The translations under genes and the position numbers were made by a program. Below are positions 29,482 through 42,640 of a stretch of DNA of 64,000 nucleotides, one piece after another. The stretch lies in contig JAJOZX010009461.1 of the NCBI GenBank assembly GCA_023014485.1, forward strand, positions 62,001 to 126,000, given 5' to 3'. Source of the stretch: Bathynomus jamesi (Eukaryota > Arthropoda > Malacostraca > Isopoda > Cirolanidae). Under the pieces are notes generated by a model, which had not been told where the DNA came from, did no database searches, and was given only the letters and a program-made list of their open reading frames with translations. How positions within the stretch are numbered: position 1 is the stretch's first letter; every line of letters begins with the position of its first letter.

Positions 29482-32460
29482 GTTTCTAGAGAGAGGGTTA
29501 TTACTCTAGCACTCCTGGATGCAGAAATGGTTTACGCTTCGTATTCCCACAATCGAGGAGTCCTGTGTGGGCTCGTGTTTTTCTTTTATCCCAGTTTTCA
29601 AAGTCCAAAGAGTAGAAAATAAACACAACGCCTTACACGATTTTTAATTTGAATATAGGCGAGATAAATATAATTGATTAGCGTGAATCAAATGTTTCTT
29701 TTATATAGAACAAAGAGTTAATAGTAATAATAGAAATAATAAAAGTTTCATAATGATAATAGGTTTACTTTTTCTTCATTGTAAGATATGAAATAAGTCA
29801 GAGACCACTCTAAGACACCCTCTTGTCCGTTATGAGTCTCCAAGCTTATATGAATCAATTGCAAGCTACTAATCTTTCTCTCTAAACGGTCAGACTTTCA
29901 TTGATGCCCAATCTTCCAATTCTCAAAAGCAATTCCCGTTAACGGACCGAAACCCTTCGGCCCGGAGACCCTCTCCAGGAATCTGCCTTAAGGGCGCTGA
30001 TCCCCTTCTTATATAGTCAAAGGAACGGAACCTGGCTACGCCAACACGCAAGCGGTTGACGTCACCTGAGAGCATTGTTTTCCCCAAGTGAAATCAAAGA
30101 AACCGTCTGCGTCACTGCGCGTGAGTTCCGTCGGAAAAAAACAAGTCATACATAGCTTGGGAATTATTGAATGAATGAAATCACCTAAATATAATAGTCA
30201 TCAGGGCGCGACTTTACTTCGATTATAAATTATAACATGTATAACAGTTTCGCCCAACCTTAAAAAAAAAAAAAACAATTTGTTCGAAAAAGCGAGTATT
30301 TGAAGAATCAATTTTTCAGATCACATTACAAATAAAGACAGAGATCATCTTAATTTATCTTAATCTGTTTTAAGATGATCTTTTTTGACAACGGATGTTA
30401 TTGGTATTAGGCTTTTAGTGCGAACACTATATTTGTTATAATGTGAATAAATATATAAATATATAAATTATAAATAATAATAATAATAATAATAATAATT
30501 AATAATAATAAGAATTATTAACAATTAACAATTAATAATTAATAATTAACAATAATAATTATTAATAATAATAATTATAAATACATAAATTATATCGTTA
30601 AGTTATAACAGAAGGCAGGAGCAATTAGTTAAATCATTTATTTACATGATAATTATAGCAAATAATCGTAAAGATACTTATAAGAAATAATTAATCTAAT
30701 TTCAATTTCAATTTAAATTTGACATAAAAAGACAAAATGGAAATATACAATTTAAAGGTATTAAATAGATAAAAATCGAAACAGAGAATTTTGTGGACAT
30801 TAACATCATTATACTTTACACATTTTACTTGTTTATCGTGATGTTATTGACAAGTTTACGTCACATCCTGAATATATTTTCTAAAAAAAATTTAATTTCT
30901 TGGGATAACTCTTTTAAGTTCGCATTGCGGTATAAAAGAATTATCCCTTTTTTAAAAAAGGAAGAATAACAGGAATGGAAATAAAGTATATAGTAAATAT
31001 AAAGGAATAATTTCATTCTAGAGACATTAATGAACAAATTTAGGCTAGAAAGCAAGTCTACGACTATATAACAAATTTAACAAAATTTAATAACCAATTT
31101 TAATCTAGAATGCACATGTAAGCACGTATACTAAAATTTACCATTTTAAAAAGGTTATTAAGATTTACACTTTAGTTTTAAAGGTAGGTTGCCTTTAAGC
31201 ACTCACTTACTTACTAATTTCAGTTAAAAATTATTCACTTCAATTAGAGATTATTCACTTAATTATGGATTTGAGCACGTATTAGATATATAAATATTGA
31301 ATCACTTATTTCAAGCAAGCAGTATATGCAGTTATGCCATTATTCTACACTGACTTCGTGGTTTGGCGAAATCGTCCGGCTCGGTTACTCGACGATTTCT
31401 TCGAGAGGATTTTTGGGGGGTGGTCACTTTATGCTACAAAGGTCACTCACCTATTACGTCCAGTTCCGGGTTCCTTCTCCGGAAAAGAAACGTCACTCCT
31501 TCGGTTCTTCGTCCGCTGCTCGAAGTTTCAAAGAATTGGGGCTTTAAGCAGGCCTAAGCAGCTGTCCTCGATCTCGTAATTCCGTCGTCTTCTCCGTGCC
31601 GTTGGTTCTCATACACTCGTTTCAGCCGTCGATGGTGTCTGTGGCTAAGAAGAAGGGTTAAGAAAAACTTCATCCCACTTCTGACACCACTGTAATAACC
31701 GGCTCTCTTCGAGTTCGGGCAACATCAGGATGTTACTAGAGAGAGGGTTAAATAGTTTGCTCTTCGTATTCCTACAATCGAGGAGTACTGTGTGGGCTCG
31801 TGTTTTTCTTTTATCCCAGTTTTCAAAGTCCAAAGAGTAGAAAATAAACACAACGCCTTACACGATTTTTAATTTGAATATAGGCGAGATAAATATAATT
31901 GATTAGCGTGAATCAAATGTTTCTTTTATAGAGAACAAAGAGTTAATAGTAATAATAAAAATAATAAAAGTTTCATAATGATAATAGGTTTACATTTTCT
32001 TCATTGTAAGATATGAAATAAGTCAGAGACCACTCTAAGACACCCTCTTGTCCGTTCTGAGTCTCCAAGCTTATATGAATCAATTGCAAGCTACTGATCT
32101 TTCTCTCTAAACGGTCAGACTTTCATTGATGCCTACCTAATCTTCCATTTCTCAAAAGCAATTCCCGTTAACGGACCGAAACCCTTCGGCCTGGAGACCC
32201 TCTCCAGGGATCTGCCTTAAGGGCGCTGATCCCCTTCTTGTATAGTCAAAGGAGCGGAACCTGGCTACGCCATCACGCAAGCGGTTGACGTCACCTGAGA
32301 ACATTGTTTTCCCCAAGTGAAATCAAAGAAACCGTCTGCGTCACTGCGCGTGAGTTCCATCGGAAGGAAACGAGTCATACATAGCTTGGGAATTATTGAA
32401 TGAATGAAATCACCTAAATATAAGTCATCAGGGCGAGACTTTACTTCGATTATAAATTAT

Positions 32461-32464
<4 letters not shown>
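29481..32464 (-). mobile_element. Short non-autonomous LTR retrotransposon
   Basis: Two direct repeats, 29,481-30,237 and 31,691-32,464, are about 95% alike over 700 bp and run TG...CA on the minus strand for the complete right copy; the left copy lacks about 40 bp at its outer edge. Read on minus, TGGTGTCAGAAGTGGGA follows the right LTR after one base, a typical tRNA primer-binding site. The 1.45-kb interior has no gag or pol and is AT-rich, so the element depends on other elements (TRIM/LARD-like). It lies in TA/TG microsatellite DNA. Confidence 0.8.
30238..31690. other. Interior of the LTR element, no coding sequence
   Basis: AT-rich and full of TAATAATAA runs (30,470-30,560). Short overlapping plus frames at 31,326-31,579 share the same DNA in three phases and have no recognisable motif. 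The minus strand after the primer-binding site also lacks a gag-like frame. Confidence 0.6.
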
Positions 32465-32501
<37 letters not shown>

Positions 32502-32503
<2 letters not shown>

Positions 32504-33407
32504 CTCAGAAGATATAGGATCTCTACAAACCGAATTAAACAGAATCTACAAGTGAACGGAAGACAACAATATGAAGTTTAACACTAAGAAATTTCAGCTA
32601 TTACGGTACGGATAAAGGGAAGACCTAAAATCCATGGAATATTATACCCCACATGGACAGGAAATGCAGAGAAATTCCAGAGCAAAAGATTTAGGGGTTG
32701 TAATGACAGATGATGCGAAATTTGAAACACAAAATAAGATAGCAGTAAACAGAGCAAAGAGAATAACGGGGCAGATATTGAGAACCTTTAAACGAAGGGA
32801 TAGGAATGTAATGATTCCTCTACTGAAAACCCTGATCATACCCAAATTGGAATACTGCTCGGTCCTAACATTCCCATATAAAAAAGAAGACATTAGACAG
32901 CTGGAAGGGATCCAGAGAAGCTTCACAGCCAAGATCAATAGGTGCAAAGAGCTAAATTACTGGGAAAGGTTACGAGAACTAGACCTATATTCACTGGAAA
33001 GGAGAAGAGAGAGATACACCATTATTTACACTTGGAAAATAATGGAGAAACTAGTCCCTAATCTTACTCTGAACCCTATAACTCCCCAAACAACGGTGGA
33101 AGGTAGAAACGATAGACTGTGTCGTATTCCCAAATTGAAGGCAAGAGAGGGAACATCCTTAACCCTGAAAGAAAATAGTTTTGTAGTGAGAGGACCAAAA
33201 CTGTTTAATCAGTTGCCCAAAGACCTAAGAATCACGAAGGGAGTTGCAGTGGACATCTTCAAAAGAAGACGAGACGCCTGGCTCAGAACAATCCCCGATA
33301 AGCCGGGGGTACCTGGCGACGTGAGGTGCAGAGTACAAGAAACCAACTCGCTACTTAACCAGGCCAACTCGAGAGGAGGGGCAACAAGCTTGACCTTCGC
33401 GAAATGA
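32502..33407 (+). pseudogene. Non-LTR reverse transcriptase C-terminal region
   Basis: The coding line starts near 32,502 (SLQTELNRIYK, stop, NNMKFNTKKFQLLRYG, stop) and is open from 32,634 for 257 residues. LGVVMTDDAKFETQ, ILRTFKRRDRNVMIPLLKTLIIPKLEYC, NYWERLRELDLYSLERRRERY and FVVRGPKLFNQLPKDLR make up the thumb/C-terminal block shared by CR1/Jockey-type LINEs. The catalytic palm is missing, so it is a 5'-truncated copy. It is followed by a 3' UTR shared with 50,020-50,345. Confidence 0.85.
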
Positions 33408-33740
33408 GGAATCATCGCGCTGGTTAGGAGGCAGCAACGGATATTTCTCGCGATAGTTTTCTTCTATAACATTCTAATTTTTTTCTCTCGCTATAGGGTC
33501 GACAAACTGTTAACCCCCTTTCTATAATACACTGATACTTTCTCTGAAGGTTCGCCGATTTTCTTTTTAGAACTTATCGACTTTATTGACTGAGTTCTCG
33601 GACGAGAGCACGGCTCGAAGGAAAAGATAAAAAAACTTTCTTTCACTGTAATTTACTCCTAAAAATGTACAGGTAGTGCTCTGAATTTACAGCGGTAGAG
33701 GTTCGACCTCTTTCGACCATGGCTAAGGCCGGAATATAAA
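33408..33740 (+). repeat. LINE 3' untranslated region
   Basis: GGCAGCAACGGAT, TAGTTTTCTTCTATA, GGCTCGAAGGA.AAGATAAAA and ACAGGTAGTGCTC blocks recur in inverse order at 50,020-50,345, so both are 3' tails of the same LINE family in opposite orientation. Confidence 0.7.
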
Positions 33741-35990
33741 AAATTAAGGAGGCAAGGGGCCTCTGCCCCCTCCTCTGGGAGTGAAGTCTAAGAAGAAGTC
33801 GTAATCGAAGTAAAGTTATTTTACAATTACATGCTTTATATATAATCTAAATTTTGGGGGAGTGCAGTTTGAAGGTTGTTTCCCCCTTTAAACACGTGAT
33901 CAGAATTTTGAAAGATTCCAAATAAAATTTTTAAAAAATAATAATAATAAATAATCGTATTTTCGCCGAGTATACATTTCTAAAGGGCGACATAATTTCG
34001 GAGTAGTACATTGAGTACAATCTAAGTACATCACTGAGTACGTTGTAATTTTGGTTTATTACAATTATGATTATAATTACCAATTAATTCACATTCACTT
34101 ATTATCGTTAATTACAGTTCCATTAAAGTACATTCACTTCGTCATTAAGTACATTACATCATTAAGTACATTAATTATATCATTAAGTACATTAGTCACT
34201 TACAATTCTTACAGTGTTTTTATATTTATATATGGTTATTAGGACAACACAAAGTACATGGGCACATACTGTATATATTTATATACAACATGACACACAC
34301 GTTATAACATAACGCATGATAATGTTTTATAAATTCGAATCAGAGCGAGAGGAGATTTTACGTTTTCAGATGTCAATTTATGCAGTGATCATCGAATTGC
34401 GTACACTTGCATAAGCATTTTCGAGTTTATTGCGAGAGGCGAAATAATTAAAAATAAAAAAATAAAAAAATAATACATGCGAACATATTTGCACGACTTT
34501 CAACGAACAGGTACGGATGCATTAAGTTTTGTACACATTTCTTAGACTGACACGAGTAAAACTGAATATTTAATAAAATTGATATGGATAATGGTCAAGA
34601 TAACATATGGACGTATGGATGAATATGGTCGAATAATAGTTATATTGCATCATACCAGACAGGCCATAACATATAAATAACGAGATATAAAGTGTAACTT
34701 TTTCATACGTCAATTTATTATCAATATGCCACGGCTATTCAATTCGTACATGCGGTCCAAGTCATTATTGGGAGGATTTAAAAGAAACGAATCAGAAACA
34801 AAGAGTGGGTATTAATGACTAAGAAGTACAACTACGGGTTCCAATCCTGTTATATGCAATGTGCATGCATAATCTAATAAAATTTAGGGACGAGGGTTAG
34901 ATGCAAGACAACCATAATAGAATAGCACAATAGAAAGCACAAATCGAAATTCTATCCAAACTCGCTCAGGCGATTTTGGTTTCTCATGCAAAAATGAACA
35001 TTCGACATAAAAATCATACAAACATAAGTACTGTATGAAGACAATGAATATAAGGATCCATATAAGAATTATATAATGATTATATAGGAATTATTCATTG
35101 TTCATTTTTACAGGGCTCTCCCCTCTAAAATGATATTAATACAATAATATAATATCCTAACTAATTTAAACTAGATGATGACTAATGGTTTTTATAATTA
35201 CAAATTTATATACACAACATAAGTCGGGGTGGTTGAGTTACAATGCACAGTAATTAGAAAATCAAATCTAATTTTAGACAACCCTTTAATTTAAACAATC
35301 AATGATAGTTTTAAATTTTTAACAAAAATTTTAATTCTGGTTAATTTTTAACAAAAATTTATTTTTCTGTGGGGAAAATTACATACAAAATGAGTAGTAG
35401 GTAAAAGGGAAAAATATAAATTTTAAAGTTCAGGAATTTTTCAAAATTACCATGATCGTACAATCTATAAACTAATTTTATTGACTATTGCAGGTAAAAA
35501 TCGAATTACGTAATGGATGATGTATAGACCTGTGGTCAAGTGTCTATTTTATAATTTTCAGGGACAGATTAGTTAGAGAGTTGTTAAATTAACTGAATAA
35601 ATGCATGCGCAAGATATATATATAGTAAGCAAAAATTATTAAGATTAAACTAATTCAGGATATGAATGGTGAATTTCCTTTCCAATAAGTATGCCAATGA
35701 TTACAAGAGTGTGGGTGATTGTAATTGGGTGAAAGTATAATCAGCATCCGCAGATTTTTGTAGTTTTTTTGTACGTAATGTTTGTGGAGAAAGTTTAAAA
35801 ATAAGAGAAAGTTTAAAAATAATGTATAATAATTTAAAATGGGAGTAGAGTTATAAAATCCTTTAAATTTAAGTGAATTATTATTAAATTCTAATACAGG
35901 TAGCATTAATGATGATGTGTGCGTATGAGTTTTAATGTAAAAGTGACTTGAGGTACAGAAGGAAAATGAATGCATTGAAGGCGGTATGAA
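33741..35990. other. AT-rich DNA without recognised genes
   Basis: Contains tandem CATTAAGTACATTA words (34,120-34,200) and dispersed repeat family A copy 2 at 34,886-35,117. No frame shows domain-like content. Confidence 0.6.
34886..35117. repeat. dispersed repeat family A, copy 2
   Basis: Shares GATGCAAGACAA, TATCCAAACTCGC, GGCGATTTTGGTT and GTTCATTTTTACA blocks with 586-800, in the same order. Confidence 0.4.
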
Positions 35991-35999
35991 GAAGCTCAG

Positions 36000-38085
36000 T
36001 CAGGTGTTCGTTAGTGAGGGCAGCACGATGTTTTGACTTTACAAAACTTCACTACCGAGAAGAGTGCTTCACAGCAATAAGTTGTCCCAAAAACTGAGAG
36101 AAGTCGGAAACTGGTTTTCCTGTGGTGAGGATACTTTGTCTCTGGTACTTGCTTCCAAAACTCAACTGCAGATAAGCTTTTATGTATCAACTTTAAACCC
36201 ACATCCTCCTGTAGCTCCAAAAGTTCTGTTTGCATTGAAGCAGCTTCCGTAACAAAAGGTGTGGTAACAGGACAGCCATCGTTGACGACATCAATCAGAA
36301 AAGGATTTACAAGAAATTCGAAGCATAGTTTTAGCTTCTTTAGTTCATCAAACATGAACTGAAGATCATCAATTAGTCCTTCTAAGTTACCTTTGTATTC
36401 CTCCAATTTACTATCTTTTATTTCAATATCAGGAAAAGTGTTTGCTCGGTTTTTCAGGTGGGGAAAGTGGTCAAATTATTTTGTTACTAGATCTTTTTGG
36501 AAGAGCTTTATTTTATTCTGGAAAATGAAAACTGTCTGTGTAAGGTCAGAAATGATCTTATCCTTTCCCTGAAGTGCCAAATTTAGATTTTGAAGGTGTT
36601 GTATTACATCCTGCACCCATTCGTGATCTTCTAGTTGTGGGTATGACTTTCCCTTTTCTTTCAAGAAATCAATGATAGGCTCCAACAGTGCAACAAACCT
36701 ATTCAGGAGATTACTAGTAGATAACCACCTTACAATACAGTAGAATGAAAGGTCATCTGGCTTATCTTGAAGATCCAGCTCCTCGATAAAATTTCTAAAC
36801 GCTCAGTGCGTTTTTGCATTTGAACGAATGAAATTCACAATTTCTAGAACACATTTCATAACACTGTCATACCTAAAGTACTTGCTTACCAAATGACCAC
36901 GGTGAATGAGACAGTGAATAAAGAGACACACAGGATACTTGGGATGGCGTGTCAAGAGCCCAACTAGGCCTACATTTTGTCCTACCATAGCTGGTGCTCC
37001 ATCTGTTGCAACACTGACAAGTTTATTCAATGGTACTTGAGCATTTGATAATGCCTCATCAAGTGCATTCTTTATGTCAACCCCTCTGGTGGTTTCTCTT
37101 AGGGTCATTAAGTCCAAGAGTTCTTCTTTCACATTTCCATCGCCAGTTGAGGGTTATCTTTAATATCTGTGGATTCATCGCGGGCCAAACTGAATGCAAT
37201 AGAATTCTTCAAATCACTCTGCAACGAGCAGGTAATTTCAGCATTGATCTGGGAAATACGTCTCTCTGTAGCATGGCGGGAAATAAAAATACTTGCTATT
37301 TGTTCTCGAAGCTTTGTGTTATCTGGAGCGAGAATTGCATTAACATCGGCAATATTCTTTTTCACAAATTCTCCACTACTGTAGGGAAGTTGAGCACGAG
37401 CAATATTCCATGCCATAACAAACCTAGCTTCAGTAGTTAAGTCAGCTGTCTTACACAATGATGAAAGTACAGTTTGTTGGGCAACAGGCTAAATTTCAAC
37501 ATTGTTAACTTAGTCTTCCGCAATTCTGATTTGGGAGGAAATTCCGTAATAAAATTTTTATGGTTAGTTTCATAACAGTCAAGGCAAAGCTGTCCTCCCG
37601 CTCCTGTTTAAAAACTCTATTTTCTTCTTCATATTTCCGCTTCTTACACTTTGTCTGCTCAGTCATTTTAATCAACTGAGGGGTTGTATAACTTTCACTT
37701 GTATAGCTGAGAAAAATAGCCACTATTTGATCTAAGAAGCCAATTTTAAAACACACTCACGCCTTACTACACGCGGCCCGCAGGGTAGCTCGAGGGGTAC
37801 TGGACACTGATGAGTGGCGATTAGTGTTAATTACGTAATTATCCCGCTTAGTGCCTGTCACGCAAAAGAAATTGTCGTGCGCATGACGCATTTTATTGTC
37901 AATTCAATTGTTCCTTTTTTTTATATATTTTTTTATTATGTGAAAAAAAATTATATTTGTATTATGAAATTTGTCTTTTACGATAAATACAATAAAAACC
38001 AAAAGTGTCTAGCGAGCTGCAGTTAACAACTTCAAGAGCCACATCCGGCTCGCGAGCCGGGGTTTGGCCACCGTTGGACTATAAT
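36000..38085 (-). mobile_element. hAT transposon related to GTF2IRD2/ZBED-type elements
   Basis: One transposase gene on minus. On the right, past its start, the terminus reads (minus) CAACGGTGGCCAAACCCCGG with CTCGCGAGCC, a hAT-type end. The left end could not be pinpointed. The element resembles the source family of vertebrate GTF2IRD2 and ZBED5-like genes. Confidence 0.7.
36011..37756 (-). pseudogene. hAT transposase (GTF2IRD2/ZBED5-like), frameshifted
   Basis: N to C on minus: the N-terminal KRKYEEENRVFKQEREDSFA block (37,660; the BED finger that normally follows appears deleted); the TTEARFVMAWNIARAQLPYSSGEFVKK block; a catalytic-core SLARDESTDIKDNPQLA (Asp-Glu-Ser-Thr-Asp, 37,180); VSVATDGAPAMVGQNVG (second Asp, about 37,000); LFIHCLIHRGHL; and the C-terminal dimerisation block FRLLSVFGTTYCCEALFSVVKF (36,050), all in hAT order. 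At least four frame breaks lie between the segments (37,500; 37,130; 36,800; 36,690-36,410). Confidence 0.8.
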
Positions 38086-38089
38086 TTTC

Positions 38090-38770
38090 GTTTGATGCCT
38101 TAACGGATGGTACAATAACAATTTAAGGACAATTACTCACGATTAATTGAACAAAGAAAATGAAAAATACAAATTAAAAATAGAAATCAATTAGGCATTT
38201 TAATGAACTAAACATGGGGTTATAGGTTCCATATAATACTCTTAAAAATAAAAGATATAACAACATATATTGAGGTTATGTTCCATAGTACCAAAAGAGG
38301 CTCCTGGTTGGCTTCTGGATCAACCTGGGTGAGTGAAAACAGATGATTAAACTGTGGTTTGACTGGAGCCAAAGTAGAATTAACCATGGTTGAACCACTT
38401 CTCTGGTTGATACGGTTCAACTGGGGTTGGGGTGTTAAAATAAAATAAAATAAAAAACAAAGTTTGGAGTACTACATTCGGGGAAATTGAGTGACTAAGC
38501 GGGGAGATATGTCTGAAATTGATAACAGTGGTATCCATCAATTTTGCTGTCAAGGGTTTTGTAAGTGATTCGTATAGAGTTGTTCCTGCTGATTTCGAAT
38601 CTGCAATCCGTTTTTCTCAATCAGCTCAGGTTATCCGGCTATGGCCTCATAAGTAAAATAGAATTTTTCGTGATTTTGTCAAAGCGGAATTGGAACAGTA
38701 ACATCTATCATCACTTGTTTCACTTGTATAATATCTTTTTTTACTTTTCAGGCATATAGATAAAATATTT
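38090..38770. other. Intervening DNA and probable 5' region of the downstream gene
   Basis: 38,280-38,440 holds GGTTCAACC-like words in both orientations, forming imperfect dyads, without a gene. CTTTTTACTTTTCAG ends at 38,752, 22 bases before the ATG of the next gene, and looks like a splice acceptor for a 5' UTR intron. Confidence 0.35.
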
Positions 38771-38774
38771 CATA

Positions 38775-41029
38775 ATGAATAGAGCGTGTAAAAATGATCC
38801 CAATAGATTCTGCTACATATGTGGGACGGTTACCATGCCAAATAACCAGTCCCAAATCACTAAATTTGTGAAGACAATGTACTGTATAGAGCATACTTTG
38901 GAATTAAGCTAGGGGACCAGGACAAAAATTTCGCCCCTCATATGTGCTGCAAGACGTGCATTGAAAATTTGAGAAGATGGAGCAAAGGCAGAGCGAAATC
39001 TTTGCCTTTTGGAATTCCCATGATTTGGAGAGAAGGAAAGGATCACGTGACAGATTGCTATTTCTGCATGACAAACCTCCAAGGTGGGCTTATAAATTTA
39101 TTTTTCTTAAATATTTTGAAATCCTCGTATGAAACTTGACATAATATTCACCATAATGTAATATTCACCATATATAGCATAATATTCACCATAATGGTAA
39201 TCATACATTTACATATACATATTGTTATAGAAAATACATTGTTATACAAGTTACATTTACATATACAATGATTGTATATTTTCTTTCTTTTTCATTCATA
39301 TTGTCCCCGAAGGGAAAATATGAATGAAAAAAAAAGAAAATATACAGACTCCATCGACCTATTTCATATCTTACAGACCGCAGCCTTCCCTCACGAGCCG
39401 CCACTGTCTGAATGCTTCTTCTATTTCATATGCAAGTTTTATATCCATGTTTCTGTGTTTCTATTTTTAGGAGTTAACAAGAAGAATAAACACATTGTTG
39501 TATACCCTGACATTCCTTCTGCTATGAGACCTGTACCCCATGGTCCTGGAATTCCAATACCCGACCCACCTCAAACCCTGGACTTCGATGATTCTGATGA
39601 TGAATCAATGACCAATGCCAATGACCAGTCCCAGTCGTATATACCTCAAAATACCGCTTCAAATGAGCCGAGGCCTCTCAACCAGGCCAAACTTAATGAT
39701 CTTACCAGGGATTTAGGACTTTCCAAATTAGCTGCCGAGATCTTGGGCTCACGACTTCGAGAGGACAACTTGCTGGCTTCGGGAACAACATTCTCCTGGT
39801 ATAGGAAACGAGAGGAAGAATTCCGCAAGTTTTTTGCAGTACACGAAAATACCTCTTCCTTAATGTACTGCTGCAATGTTGAGCGGCTAATCGAATCCTT
39901 GGGCCTGCCATATAACGCATCAGAATGGAGGCTATTTATAGACTCGTCTAAACGAAGTTTGAAAGCAGTACTTCTCAACATTGGGAATAGGGTTGCATCA
40001 GTCCCTGTAGCACATTCCGTACAACTTACTGAGAGCTACGATAACATGAAAATTTTACTGGATGCTCTCGTATACGACCAACATAACTGGAGGATCTGTG
40101 GAGATTTGAAGGTAATACTAATATCATAAGTAAACTATTGCTATTGACTATGTTGTTTTTCCAAAGGTTATTTGAGAGCGTATAAGAACACTTAACTTCC
40201 CCACAGAAGTGATACAGTCCAATGCATAGATTTTTTTATCTGATAGAACAAATTCTCTAAATTTTTAAATATTTTCATTTTTTTTCAGATTGTGGCATTT
40301 GTATTGGGAATGCAAGGGGGATACACGAAATACCCATGTTTCCTCTGCAAATGGGATAGCCGAGCGGATGAGAAGCACTATGCACAGCGTGAATGGGCAT
40401 CCAGAGAGAATTTTGAACCTGGGTCGCATAATGTTGTTTCAGTGCCCCTTGTACCACCAACAAAAATTTTGCTCCCACCACTTCATATTAAGCTGGGCTT
40501 GATGAAAAATTTCATCAAATCAATGAATAAGGAGGGTTCAGCATTCCGATATCTCGAGAGTAAATTTCCTCATATATCTGATGCTAAACTAAATGCTGGG
40601 GTTTTTGATGGTCCTCAAATTCGAACTTTGATCAAGGATACTCAGTTCGAAAACGCAATGACTCCAACTGAGAAGAATGCCTGGCAGGCATTCAAATCAG
40701 TTGTCACTGATTTTCTTGGCAAGCGTAGAAGTCCAGAATACGAGTCCGTTGTCGAAAACTTGATGGAAGCTTTCAAAGCTCATGGGTCGCGCATGTCCAT
40801 AAAAATGCACTTTTTGTGGTCCCACTTGGACTATTTTCCTGAAAATTGCGGGGATTATAGTGATGAACAGGGTGAACGATTTCACCAAGATATCAAAATA
40901 ATGGAAGAGAGGTACCAGGGAAACTGGGATATCAATATGCTGGCGGACTATTGCTGGTGTTTGAAGCGAGACGTGCCCGAAGAAAAACACAGACGGAAAG
41001 CCAAAAAAACTTCATTCCTTCCTCAATAA
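38775..41029 (+). pseudogene. Three-exon transposon-derived gene, one frameshift
   Basis: Exons 38,775-39,083, 39,471-40,111 and 40,289-41,029 join across two GT-AG introns (387 and 177 bp) that restore LQ-GVNKKNKHIV and GDLK-IVAFVLG. Exon 1 has zinc-type Cys pairs (CYICG, CCKTCIENLRRW, DCYFC) and one frameshift near 38,886 where VKTMYC must pass to AYFGIKLGDQDK. Exon 2 has PSAMRPVPHGPGIP and an acidic Ser/Asp linker. Exon 3 is intact: YPCFLCKWDSR, ILLPPLHIKLGLMKNF, FDGPQIRTL, HSRMSIKMHFLWSHLDYFPENCG-like HFLWSHLDYFPENCGDYSDE, then GERFHQDIKIMEERYQG. Conserved Asp/His/Glu clusters look enzymatic. The type is widespread in arthropod and cnidarian genomes as multicopy genes. I cannot name the superfamily. 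Confidence 0.65.
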
Positions 41030-41780
41030 ACTTTTTTCCATATTCATTGTATGAATAAAAGTATTTATTCACACAATGTTTTCATTTTTCACGAGTGTTC
41101 TTATAATATTACTCGTATCTTCAGTGTTTAAGCTAAAAAAAATCAATAAATTTGGGGATAAAATTGGACTTATAATAAATGGCCAATAGAGAAAAAACCT
41201 GACCTGATTGAGGAACACCAATGTCATTTTCGAATTCAGCATGGTCGAATTATATAATATGAGTTGAAAAAACCCTCACAGCAGACAAAACAATTTCATA
41301 TGCATACCAGTGTAATACGTCTTTTCGTGAGCACTTTGCTCTTCAGGAAAACATTCACTGTCACACTGCTTATAACACAATTTAAAGGAGTTCAAACAAA
41401 ACGGAGGGACGGCATGTTCTTCAGCATAGTAATTTAAAAAGGAAGTCATTGGGACATGATCGATTAATTATTACACAACTATTATCATCACATATACATT
41501 ACAATAATTGTCAAAATCATTATAAACAATTGTAAATCTGTTTTTGTTACAACAAGAAAATATATAATTTCACCTATATATTTATATACGCAAATACTGC
41601 ATACAAAAAGAGACAGATCTGTTAATCTCCTTCTTACAACAACAAAAATGAAGGTTGAACTAAAGACACAAACCGGTCAATTCAGGTTGAATTTAACTTT
41701 CTCTTATAACAAAAAGAAAGGTTGAATTAAATTCTCTTAAATTACATTCTCTTAAAACTAAATTCTCTTAAACAACAAAA
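41030..41780. other. No gene recognised
   Basis: AT-rich. TTGTATGAATAAAAG at 41,049 includes AATAAA 20 bp after the stop of the preceding gene and could be its polyadenylation signal. The words TTGAATTAAATTCTC recur before the minisatellite. Confidence 0.45.
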
Positions 41781-41784
41781 AAGT

Positions 41785-42640
41785 TGAATTCAATTGACTG
41801 CATTGAAATGACCTGGGACTTGAAAACTGACTTGGGACTTGAAAACTGACTTGGGACTTGAAAACTGACTTGGGACTTGAAACTGACTTGGGACTTGAAA
41901 CTGACTTGAGACTTGAAACTAACTTCAAAACTGACTTCAAATAAAACAAATTGACTTCAAAACTGACTGAAACTGACTTCAAAACTGACTGAAACTGACT
42001 TCAAAACTGACTGAAACTGACTTCAAAACTGACTGACTGACTGACTTGAAACTAACTGACTGATTAACTTGAAACTAACTGACTGACTGACTTGAAACTA
42101 ACTGACTTGAAACTGACTTGAACTGACTGACTTAAACTGACTTGAACTGACTGACTTAAACTGACTTGAACTGCTATCAAGTATTTCTACAAATCTCTGG
42201 GGCGGTTGTCCCTCTGGATGCAACCTACTGACTTGAACTGACTGAAAACTGACGTGGACTTCAAACTGACTTAAACTTCATAATGACAAACTTCAAAATG
42301 ACTTAAACTTCAAACTGACTGAAAACTGTCTTGAGACTGACTGAAAACTGACTGAAAACTGACAGAAACTGAAACTGACTGAAATTGACTGCACTCGAAC
42401 TGCTATCAGTGGAATCTACTGAAACTGAAACTGACTTGCACTGGAACTGCTATCAAGTGGAGACTATTAATCTCTGGAGTTTGGTTGTCCCTCTTGGATA
42501 CAACCAACTGAAACTGTCTGAAAACTGATTTGCAACTTATTTGCAACTAAAACTGACTTGGAACTGATTTGCAACGGATTTGCAACTAAAACTGACTCGA
42601 AACTACTTCAAGTATCTCCATAAATCTCTAAGGTTTGGTT
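41785..42640. repeat. GACTTGAAACT minisatellite
   Basis: Direct repeats of ACTGACTTGGGACTTGAAA, ACTGACTTCAAA and ACTGACTGAAA units, with interspersed single copies of TGGTTGTCCCTCTTGGAT (42,203; 42,485; 42,637) that mark a larger unit of about 150-280 bp. No coding potential. Confidence 0.85.

Noticed and set aside
31326..31579. Three overlapping plus-strand frames in the LTR element interior
   Set aside because: The same DNA read in three phases, no domain or start context, GC-richer patch only.
35655..35975. Minus-strand 106-residue frame
   Set aside because: Overlaps the 3' side of the hAT element, composition follows AT-rich DNA and no motif is visible.
36064..37440. Plus-strand frames opposite the hAT transposase
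   Set aside because: Shadows of the minus-strand transposase, which carries all hAT blocks.
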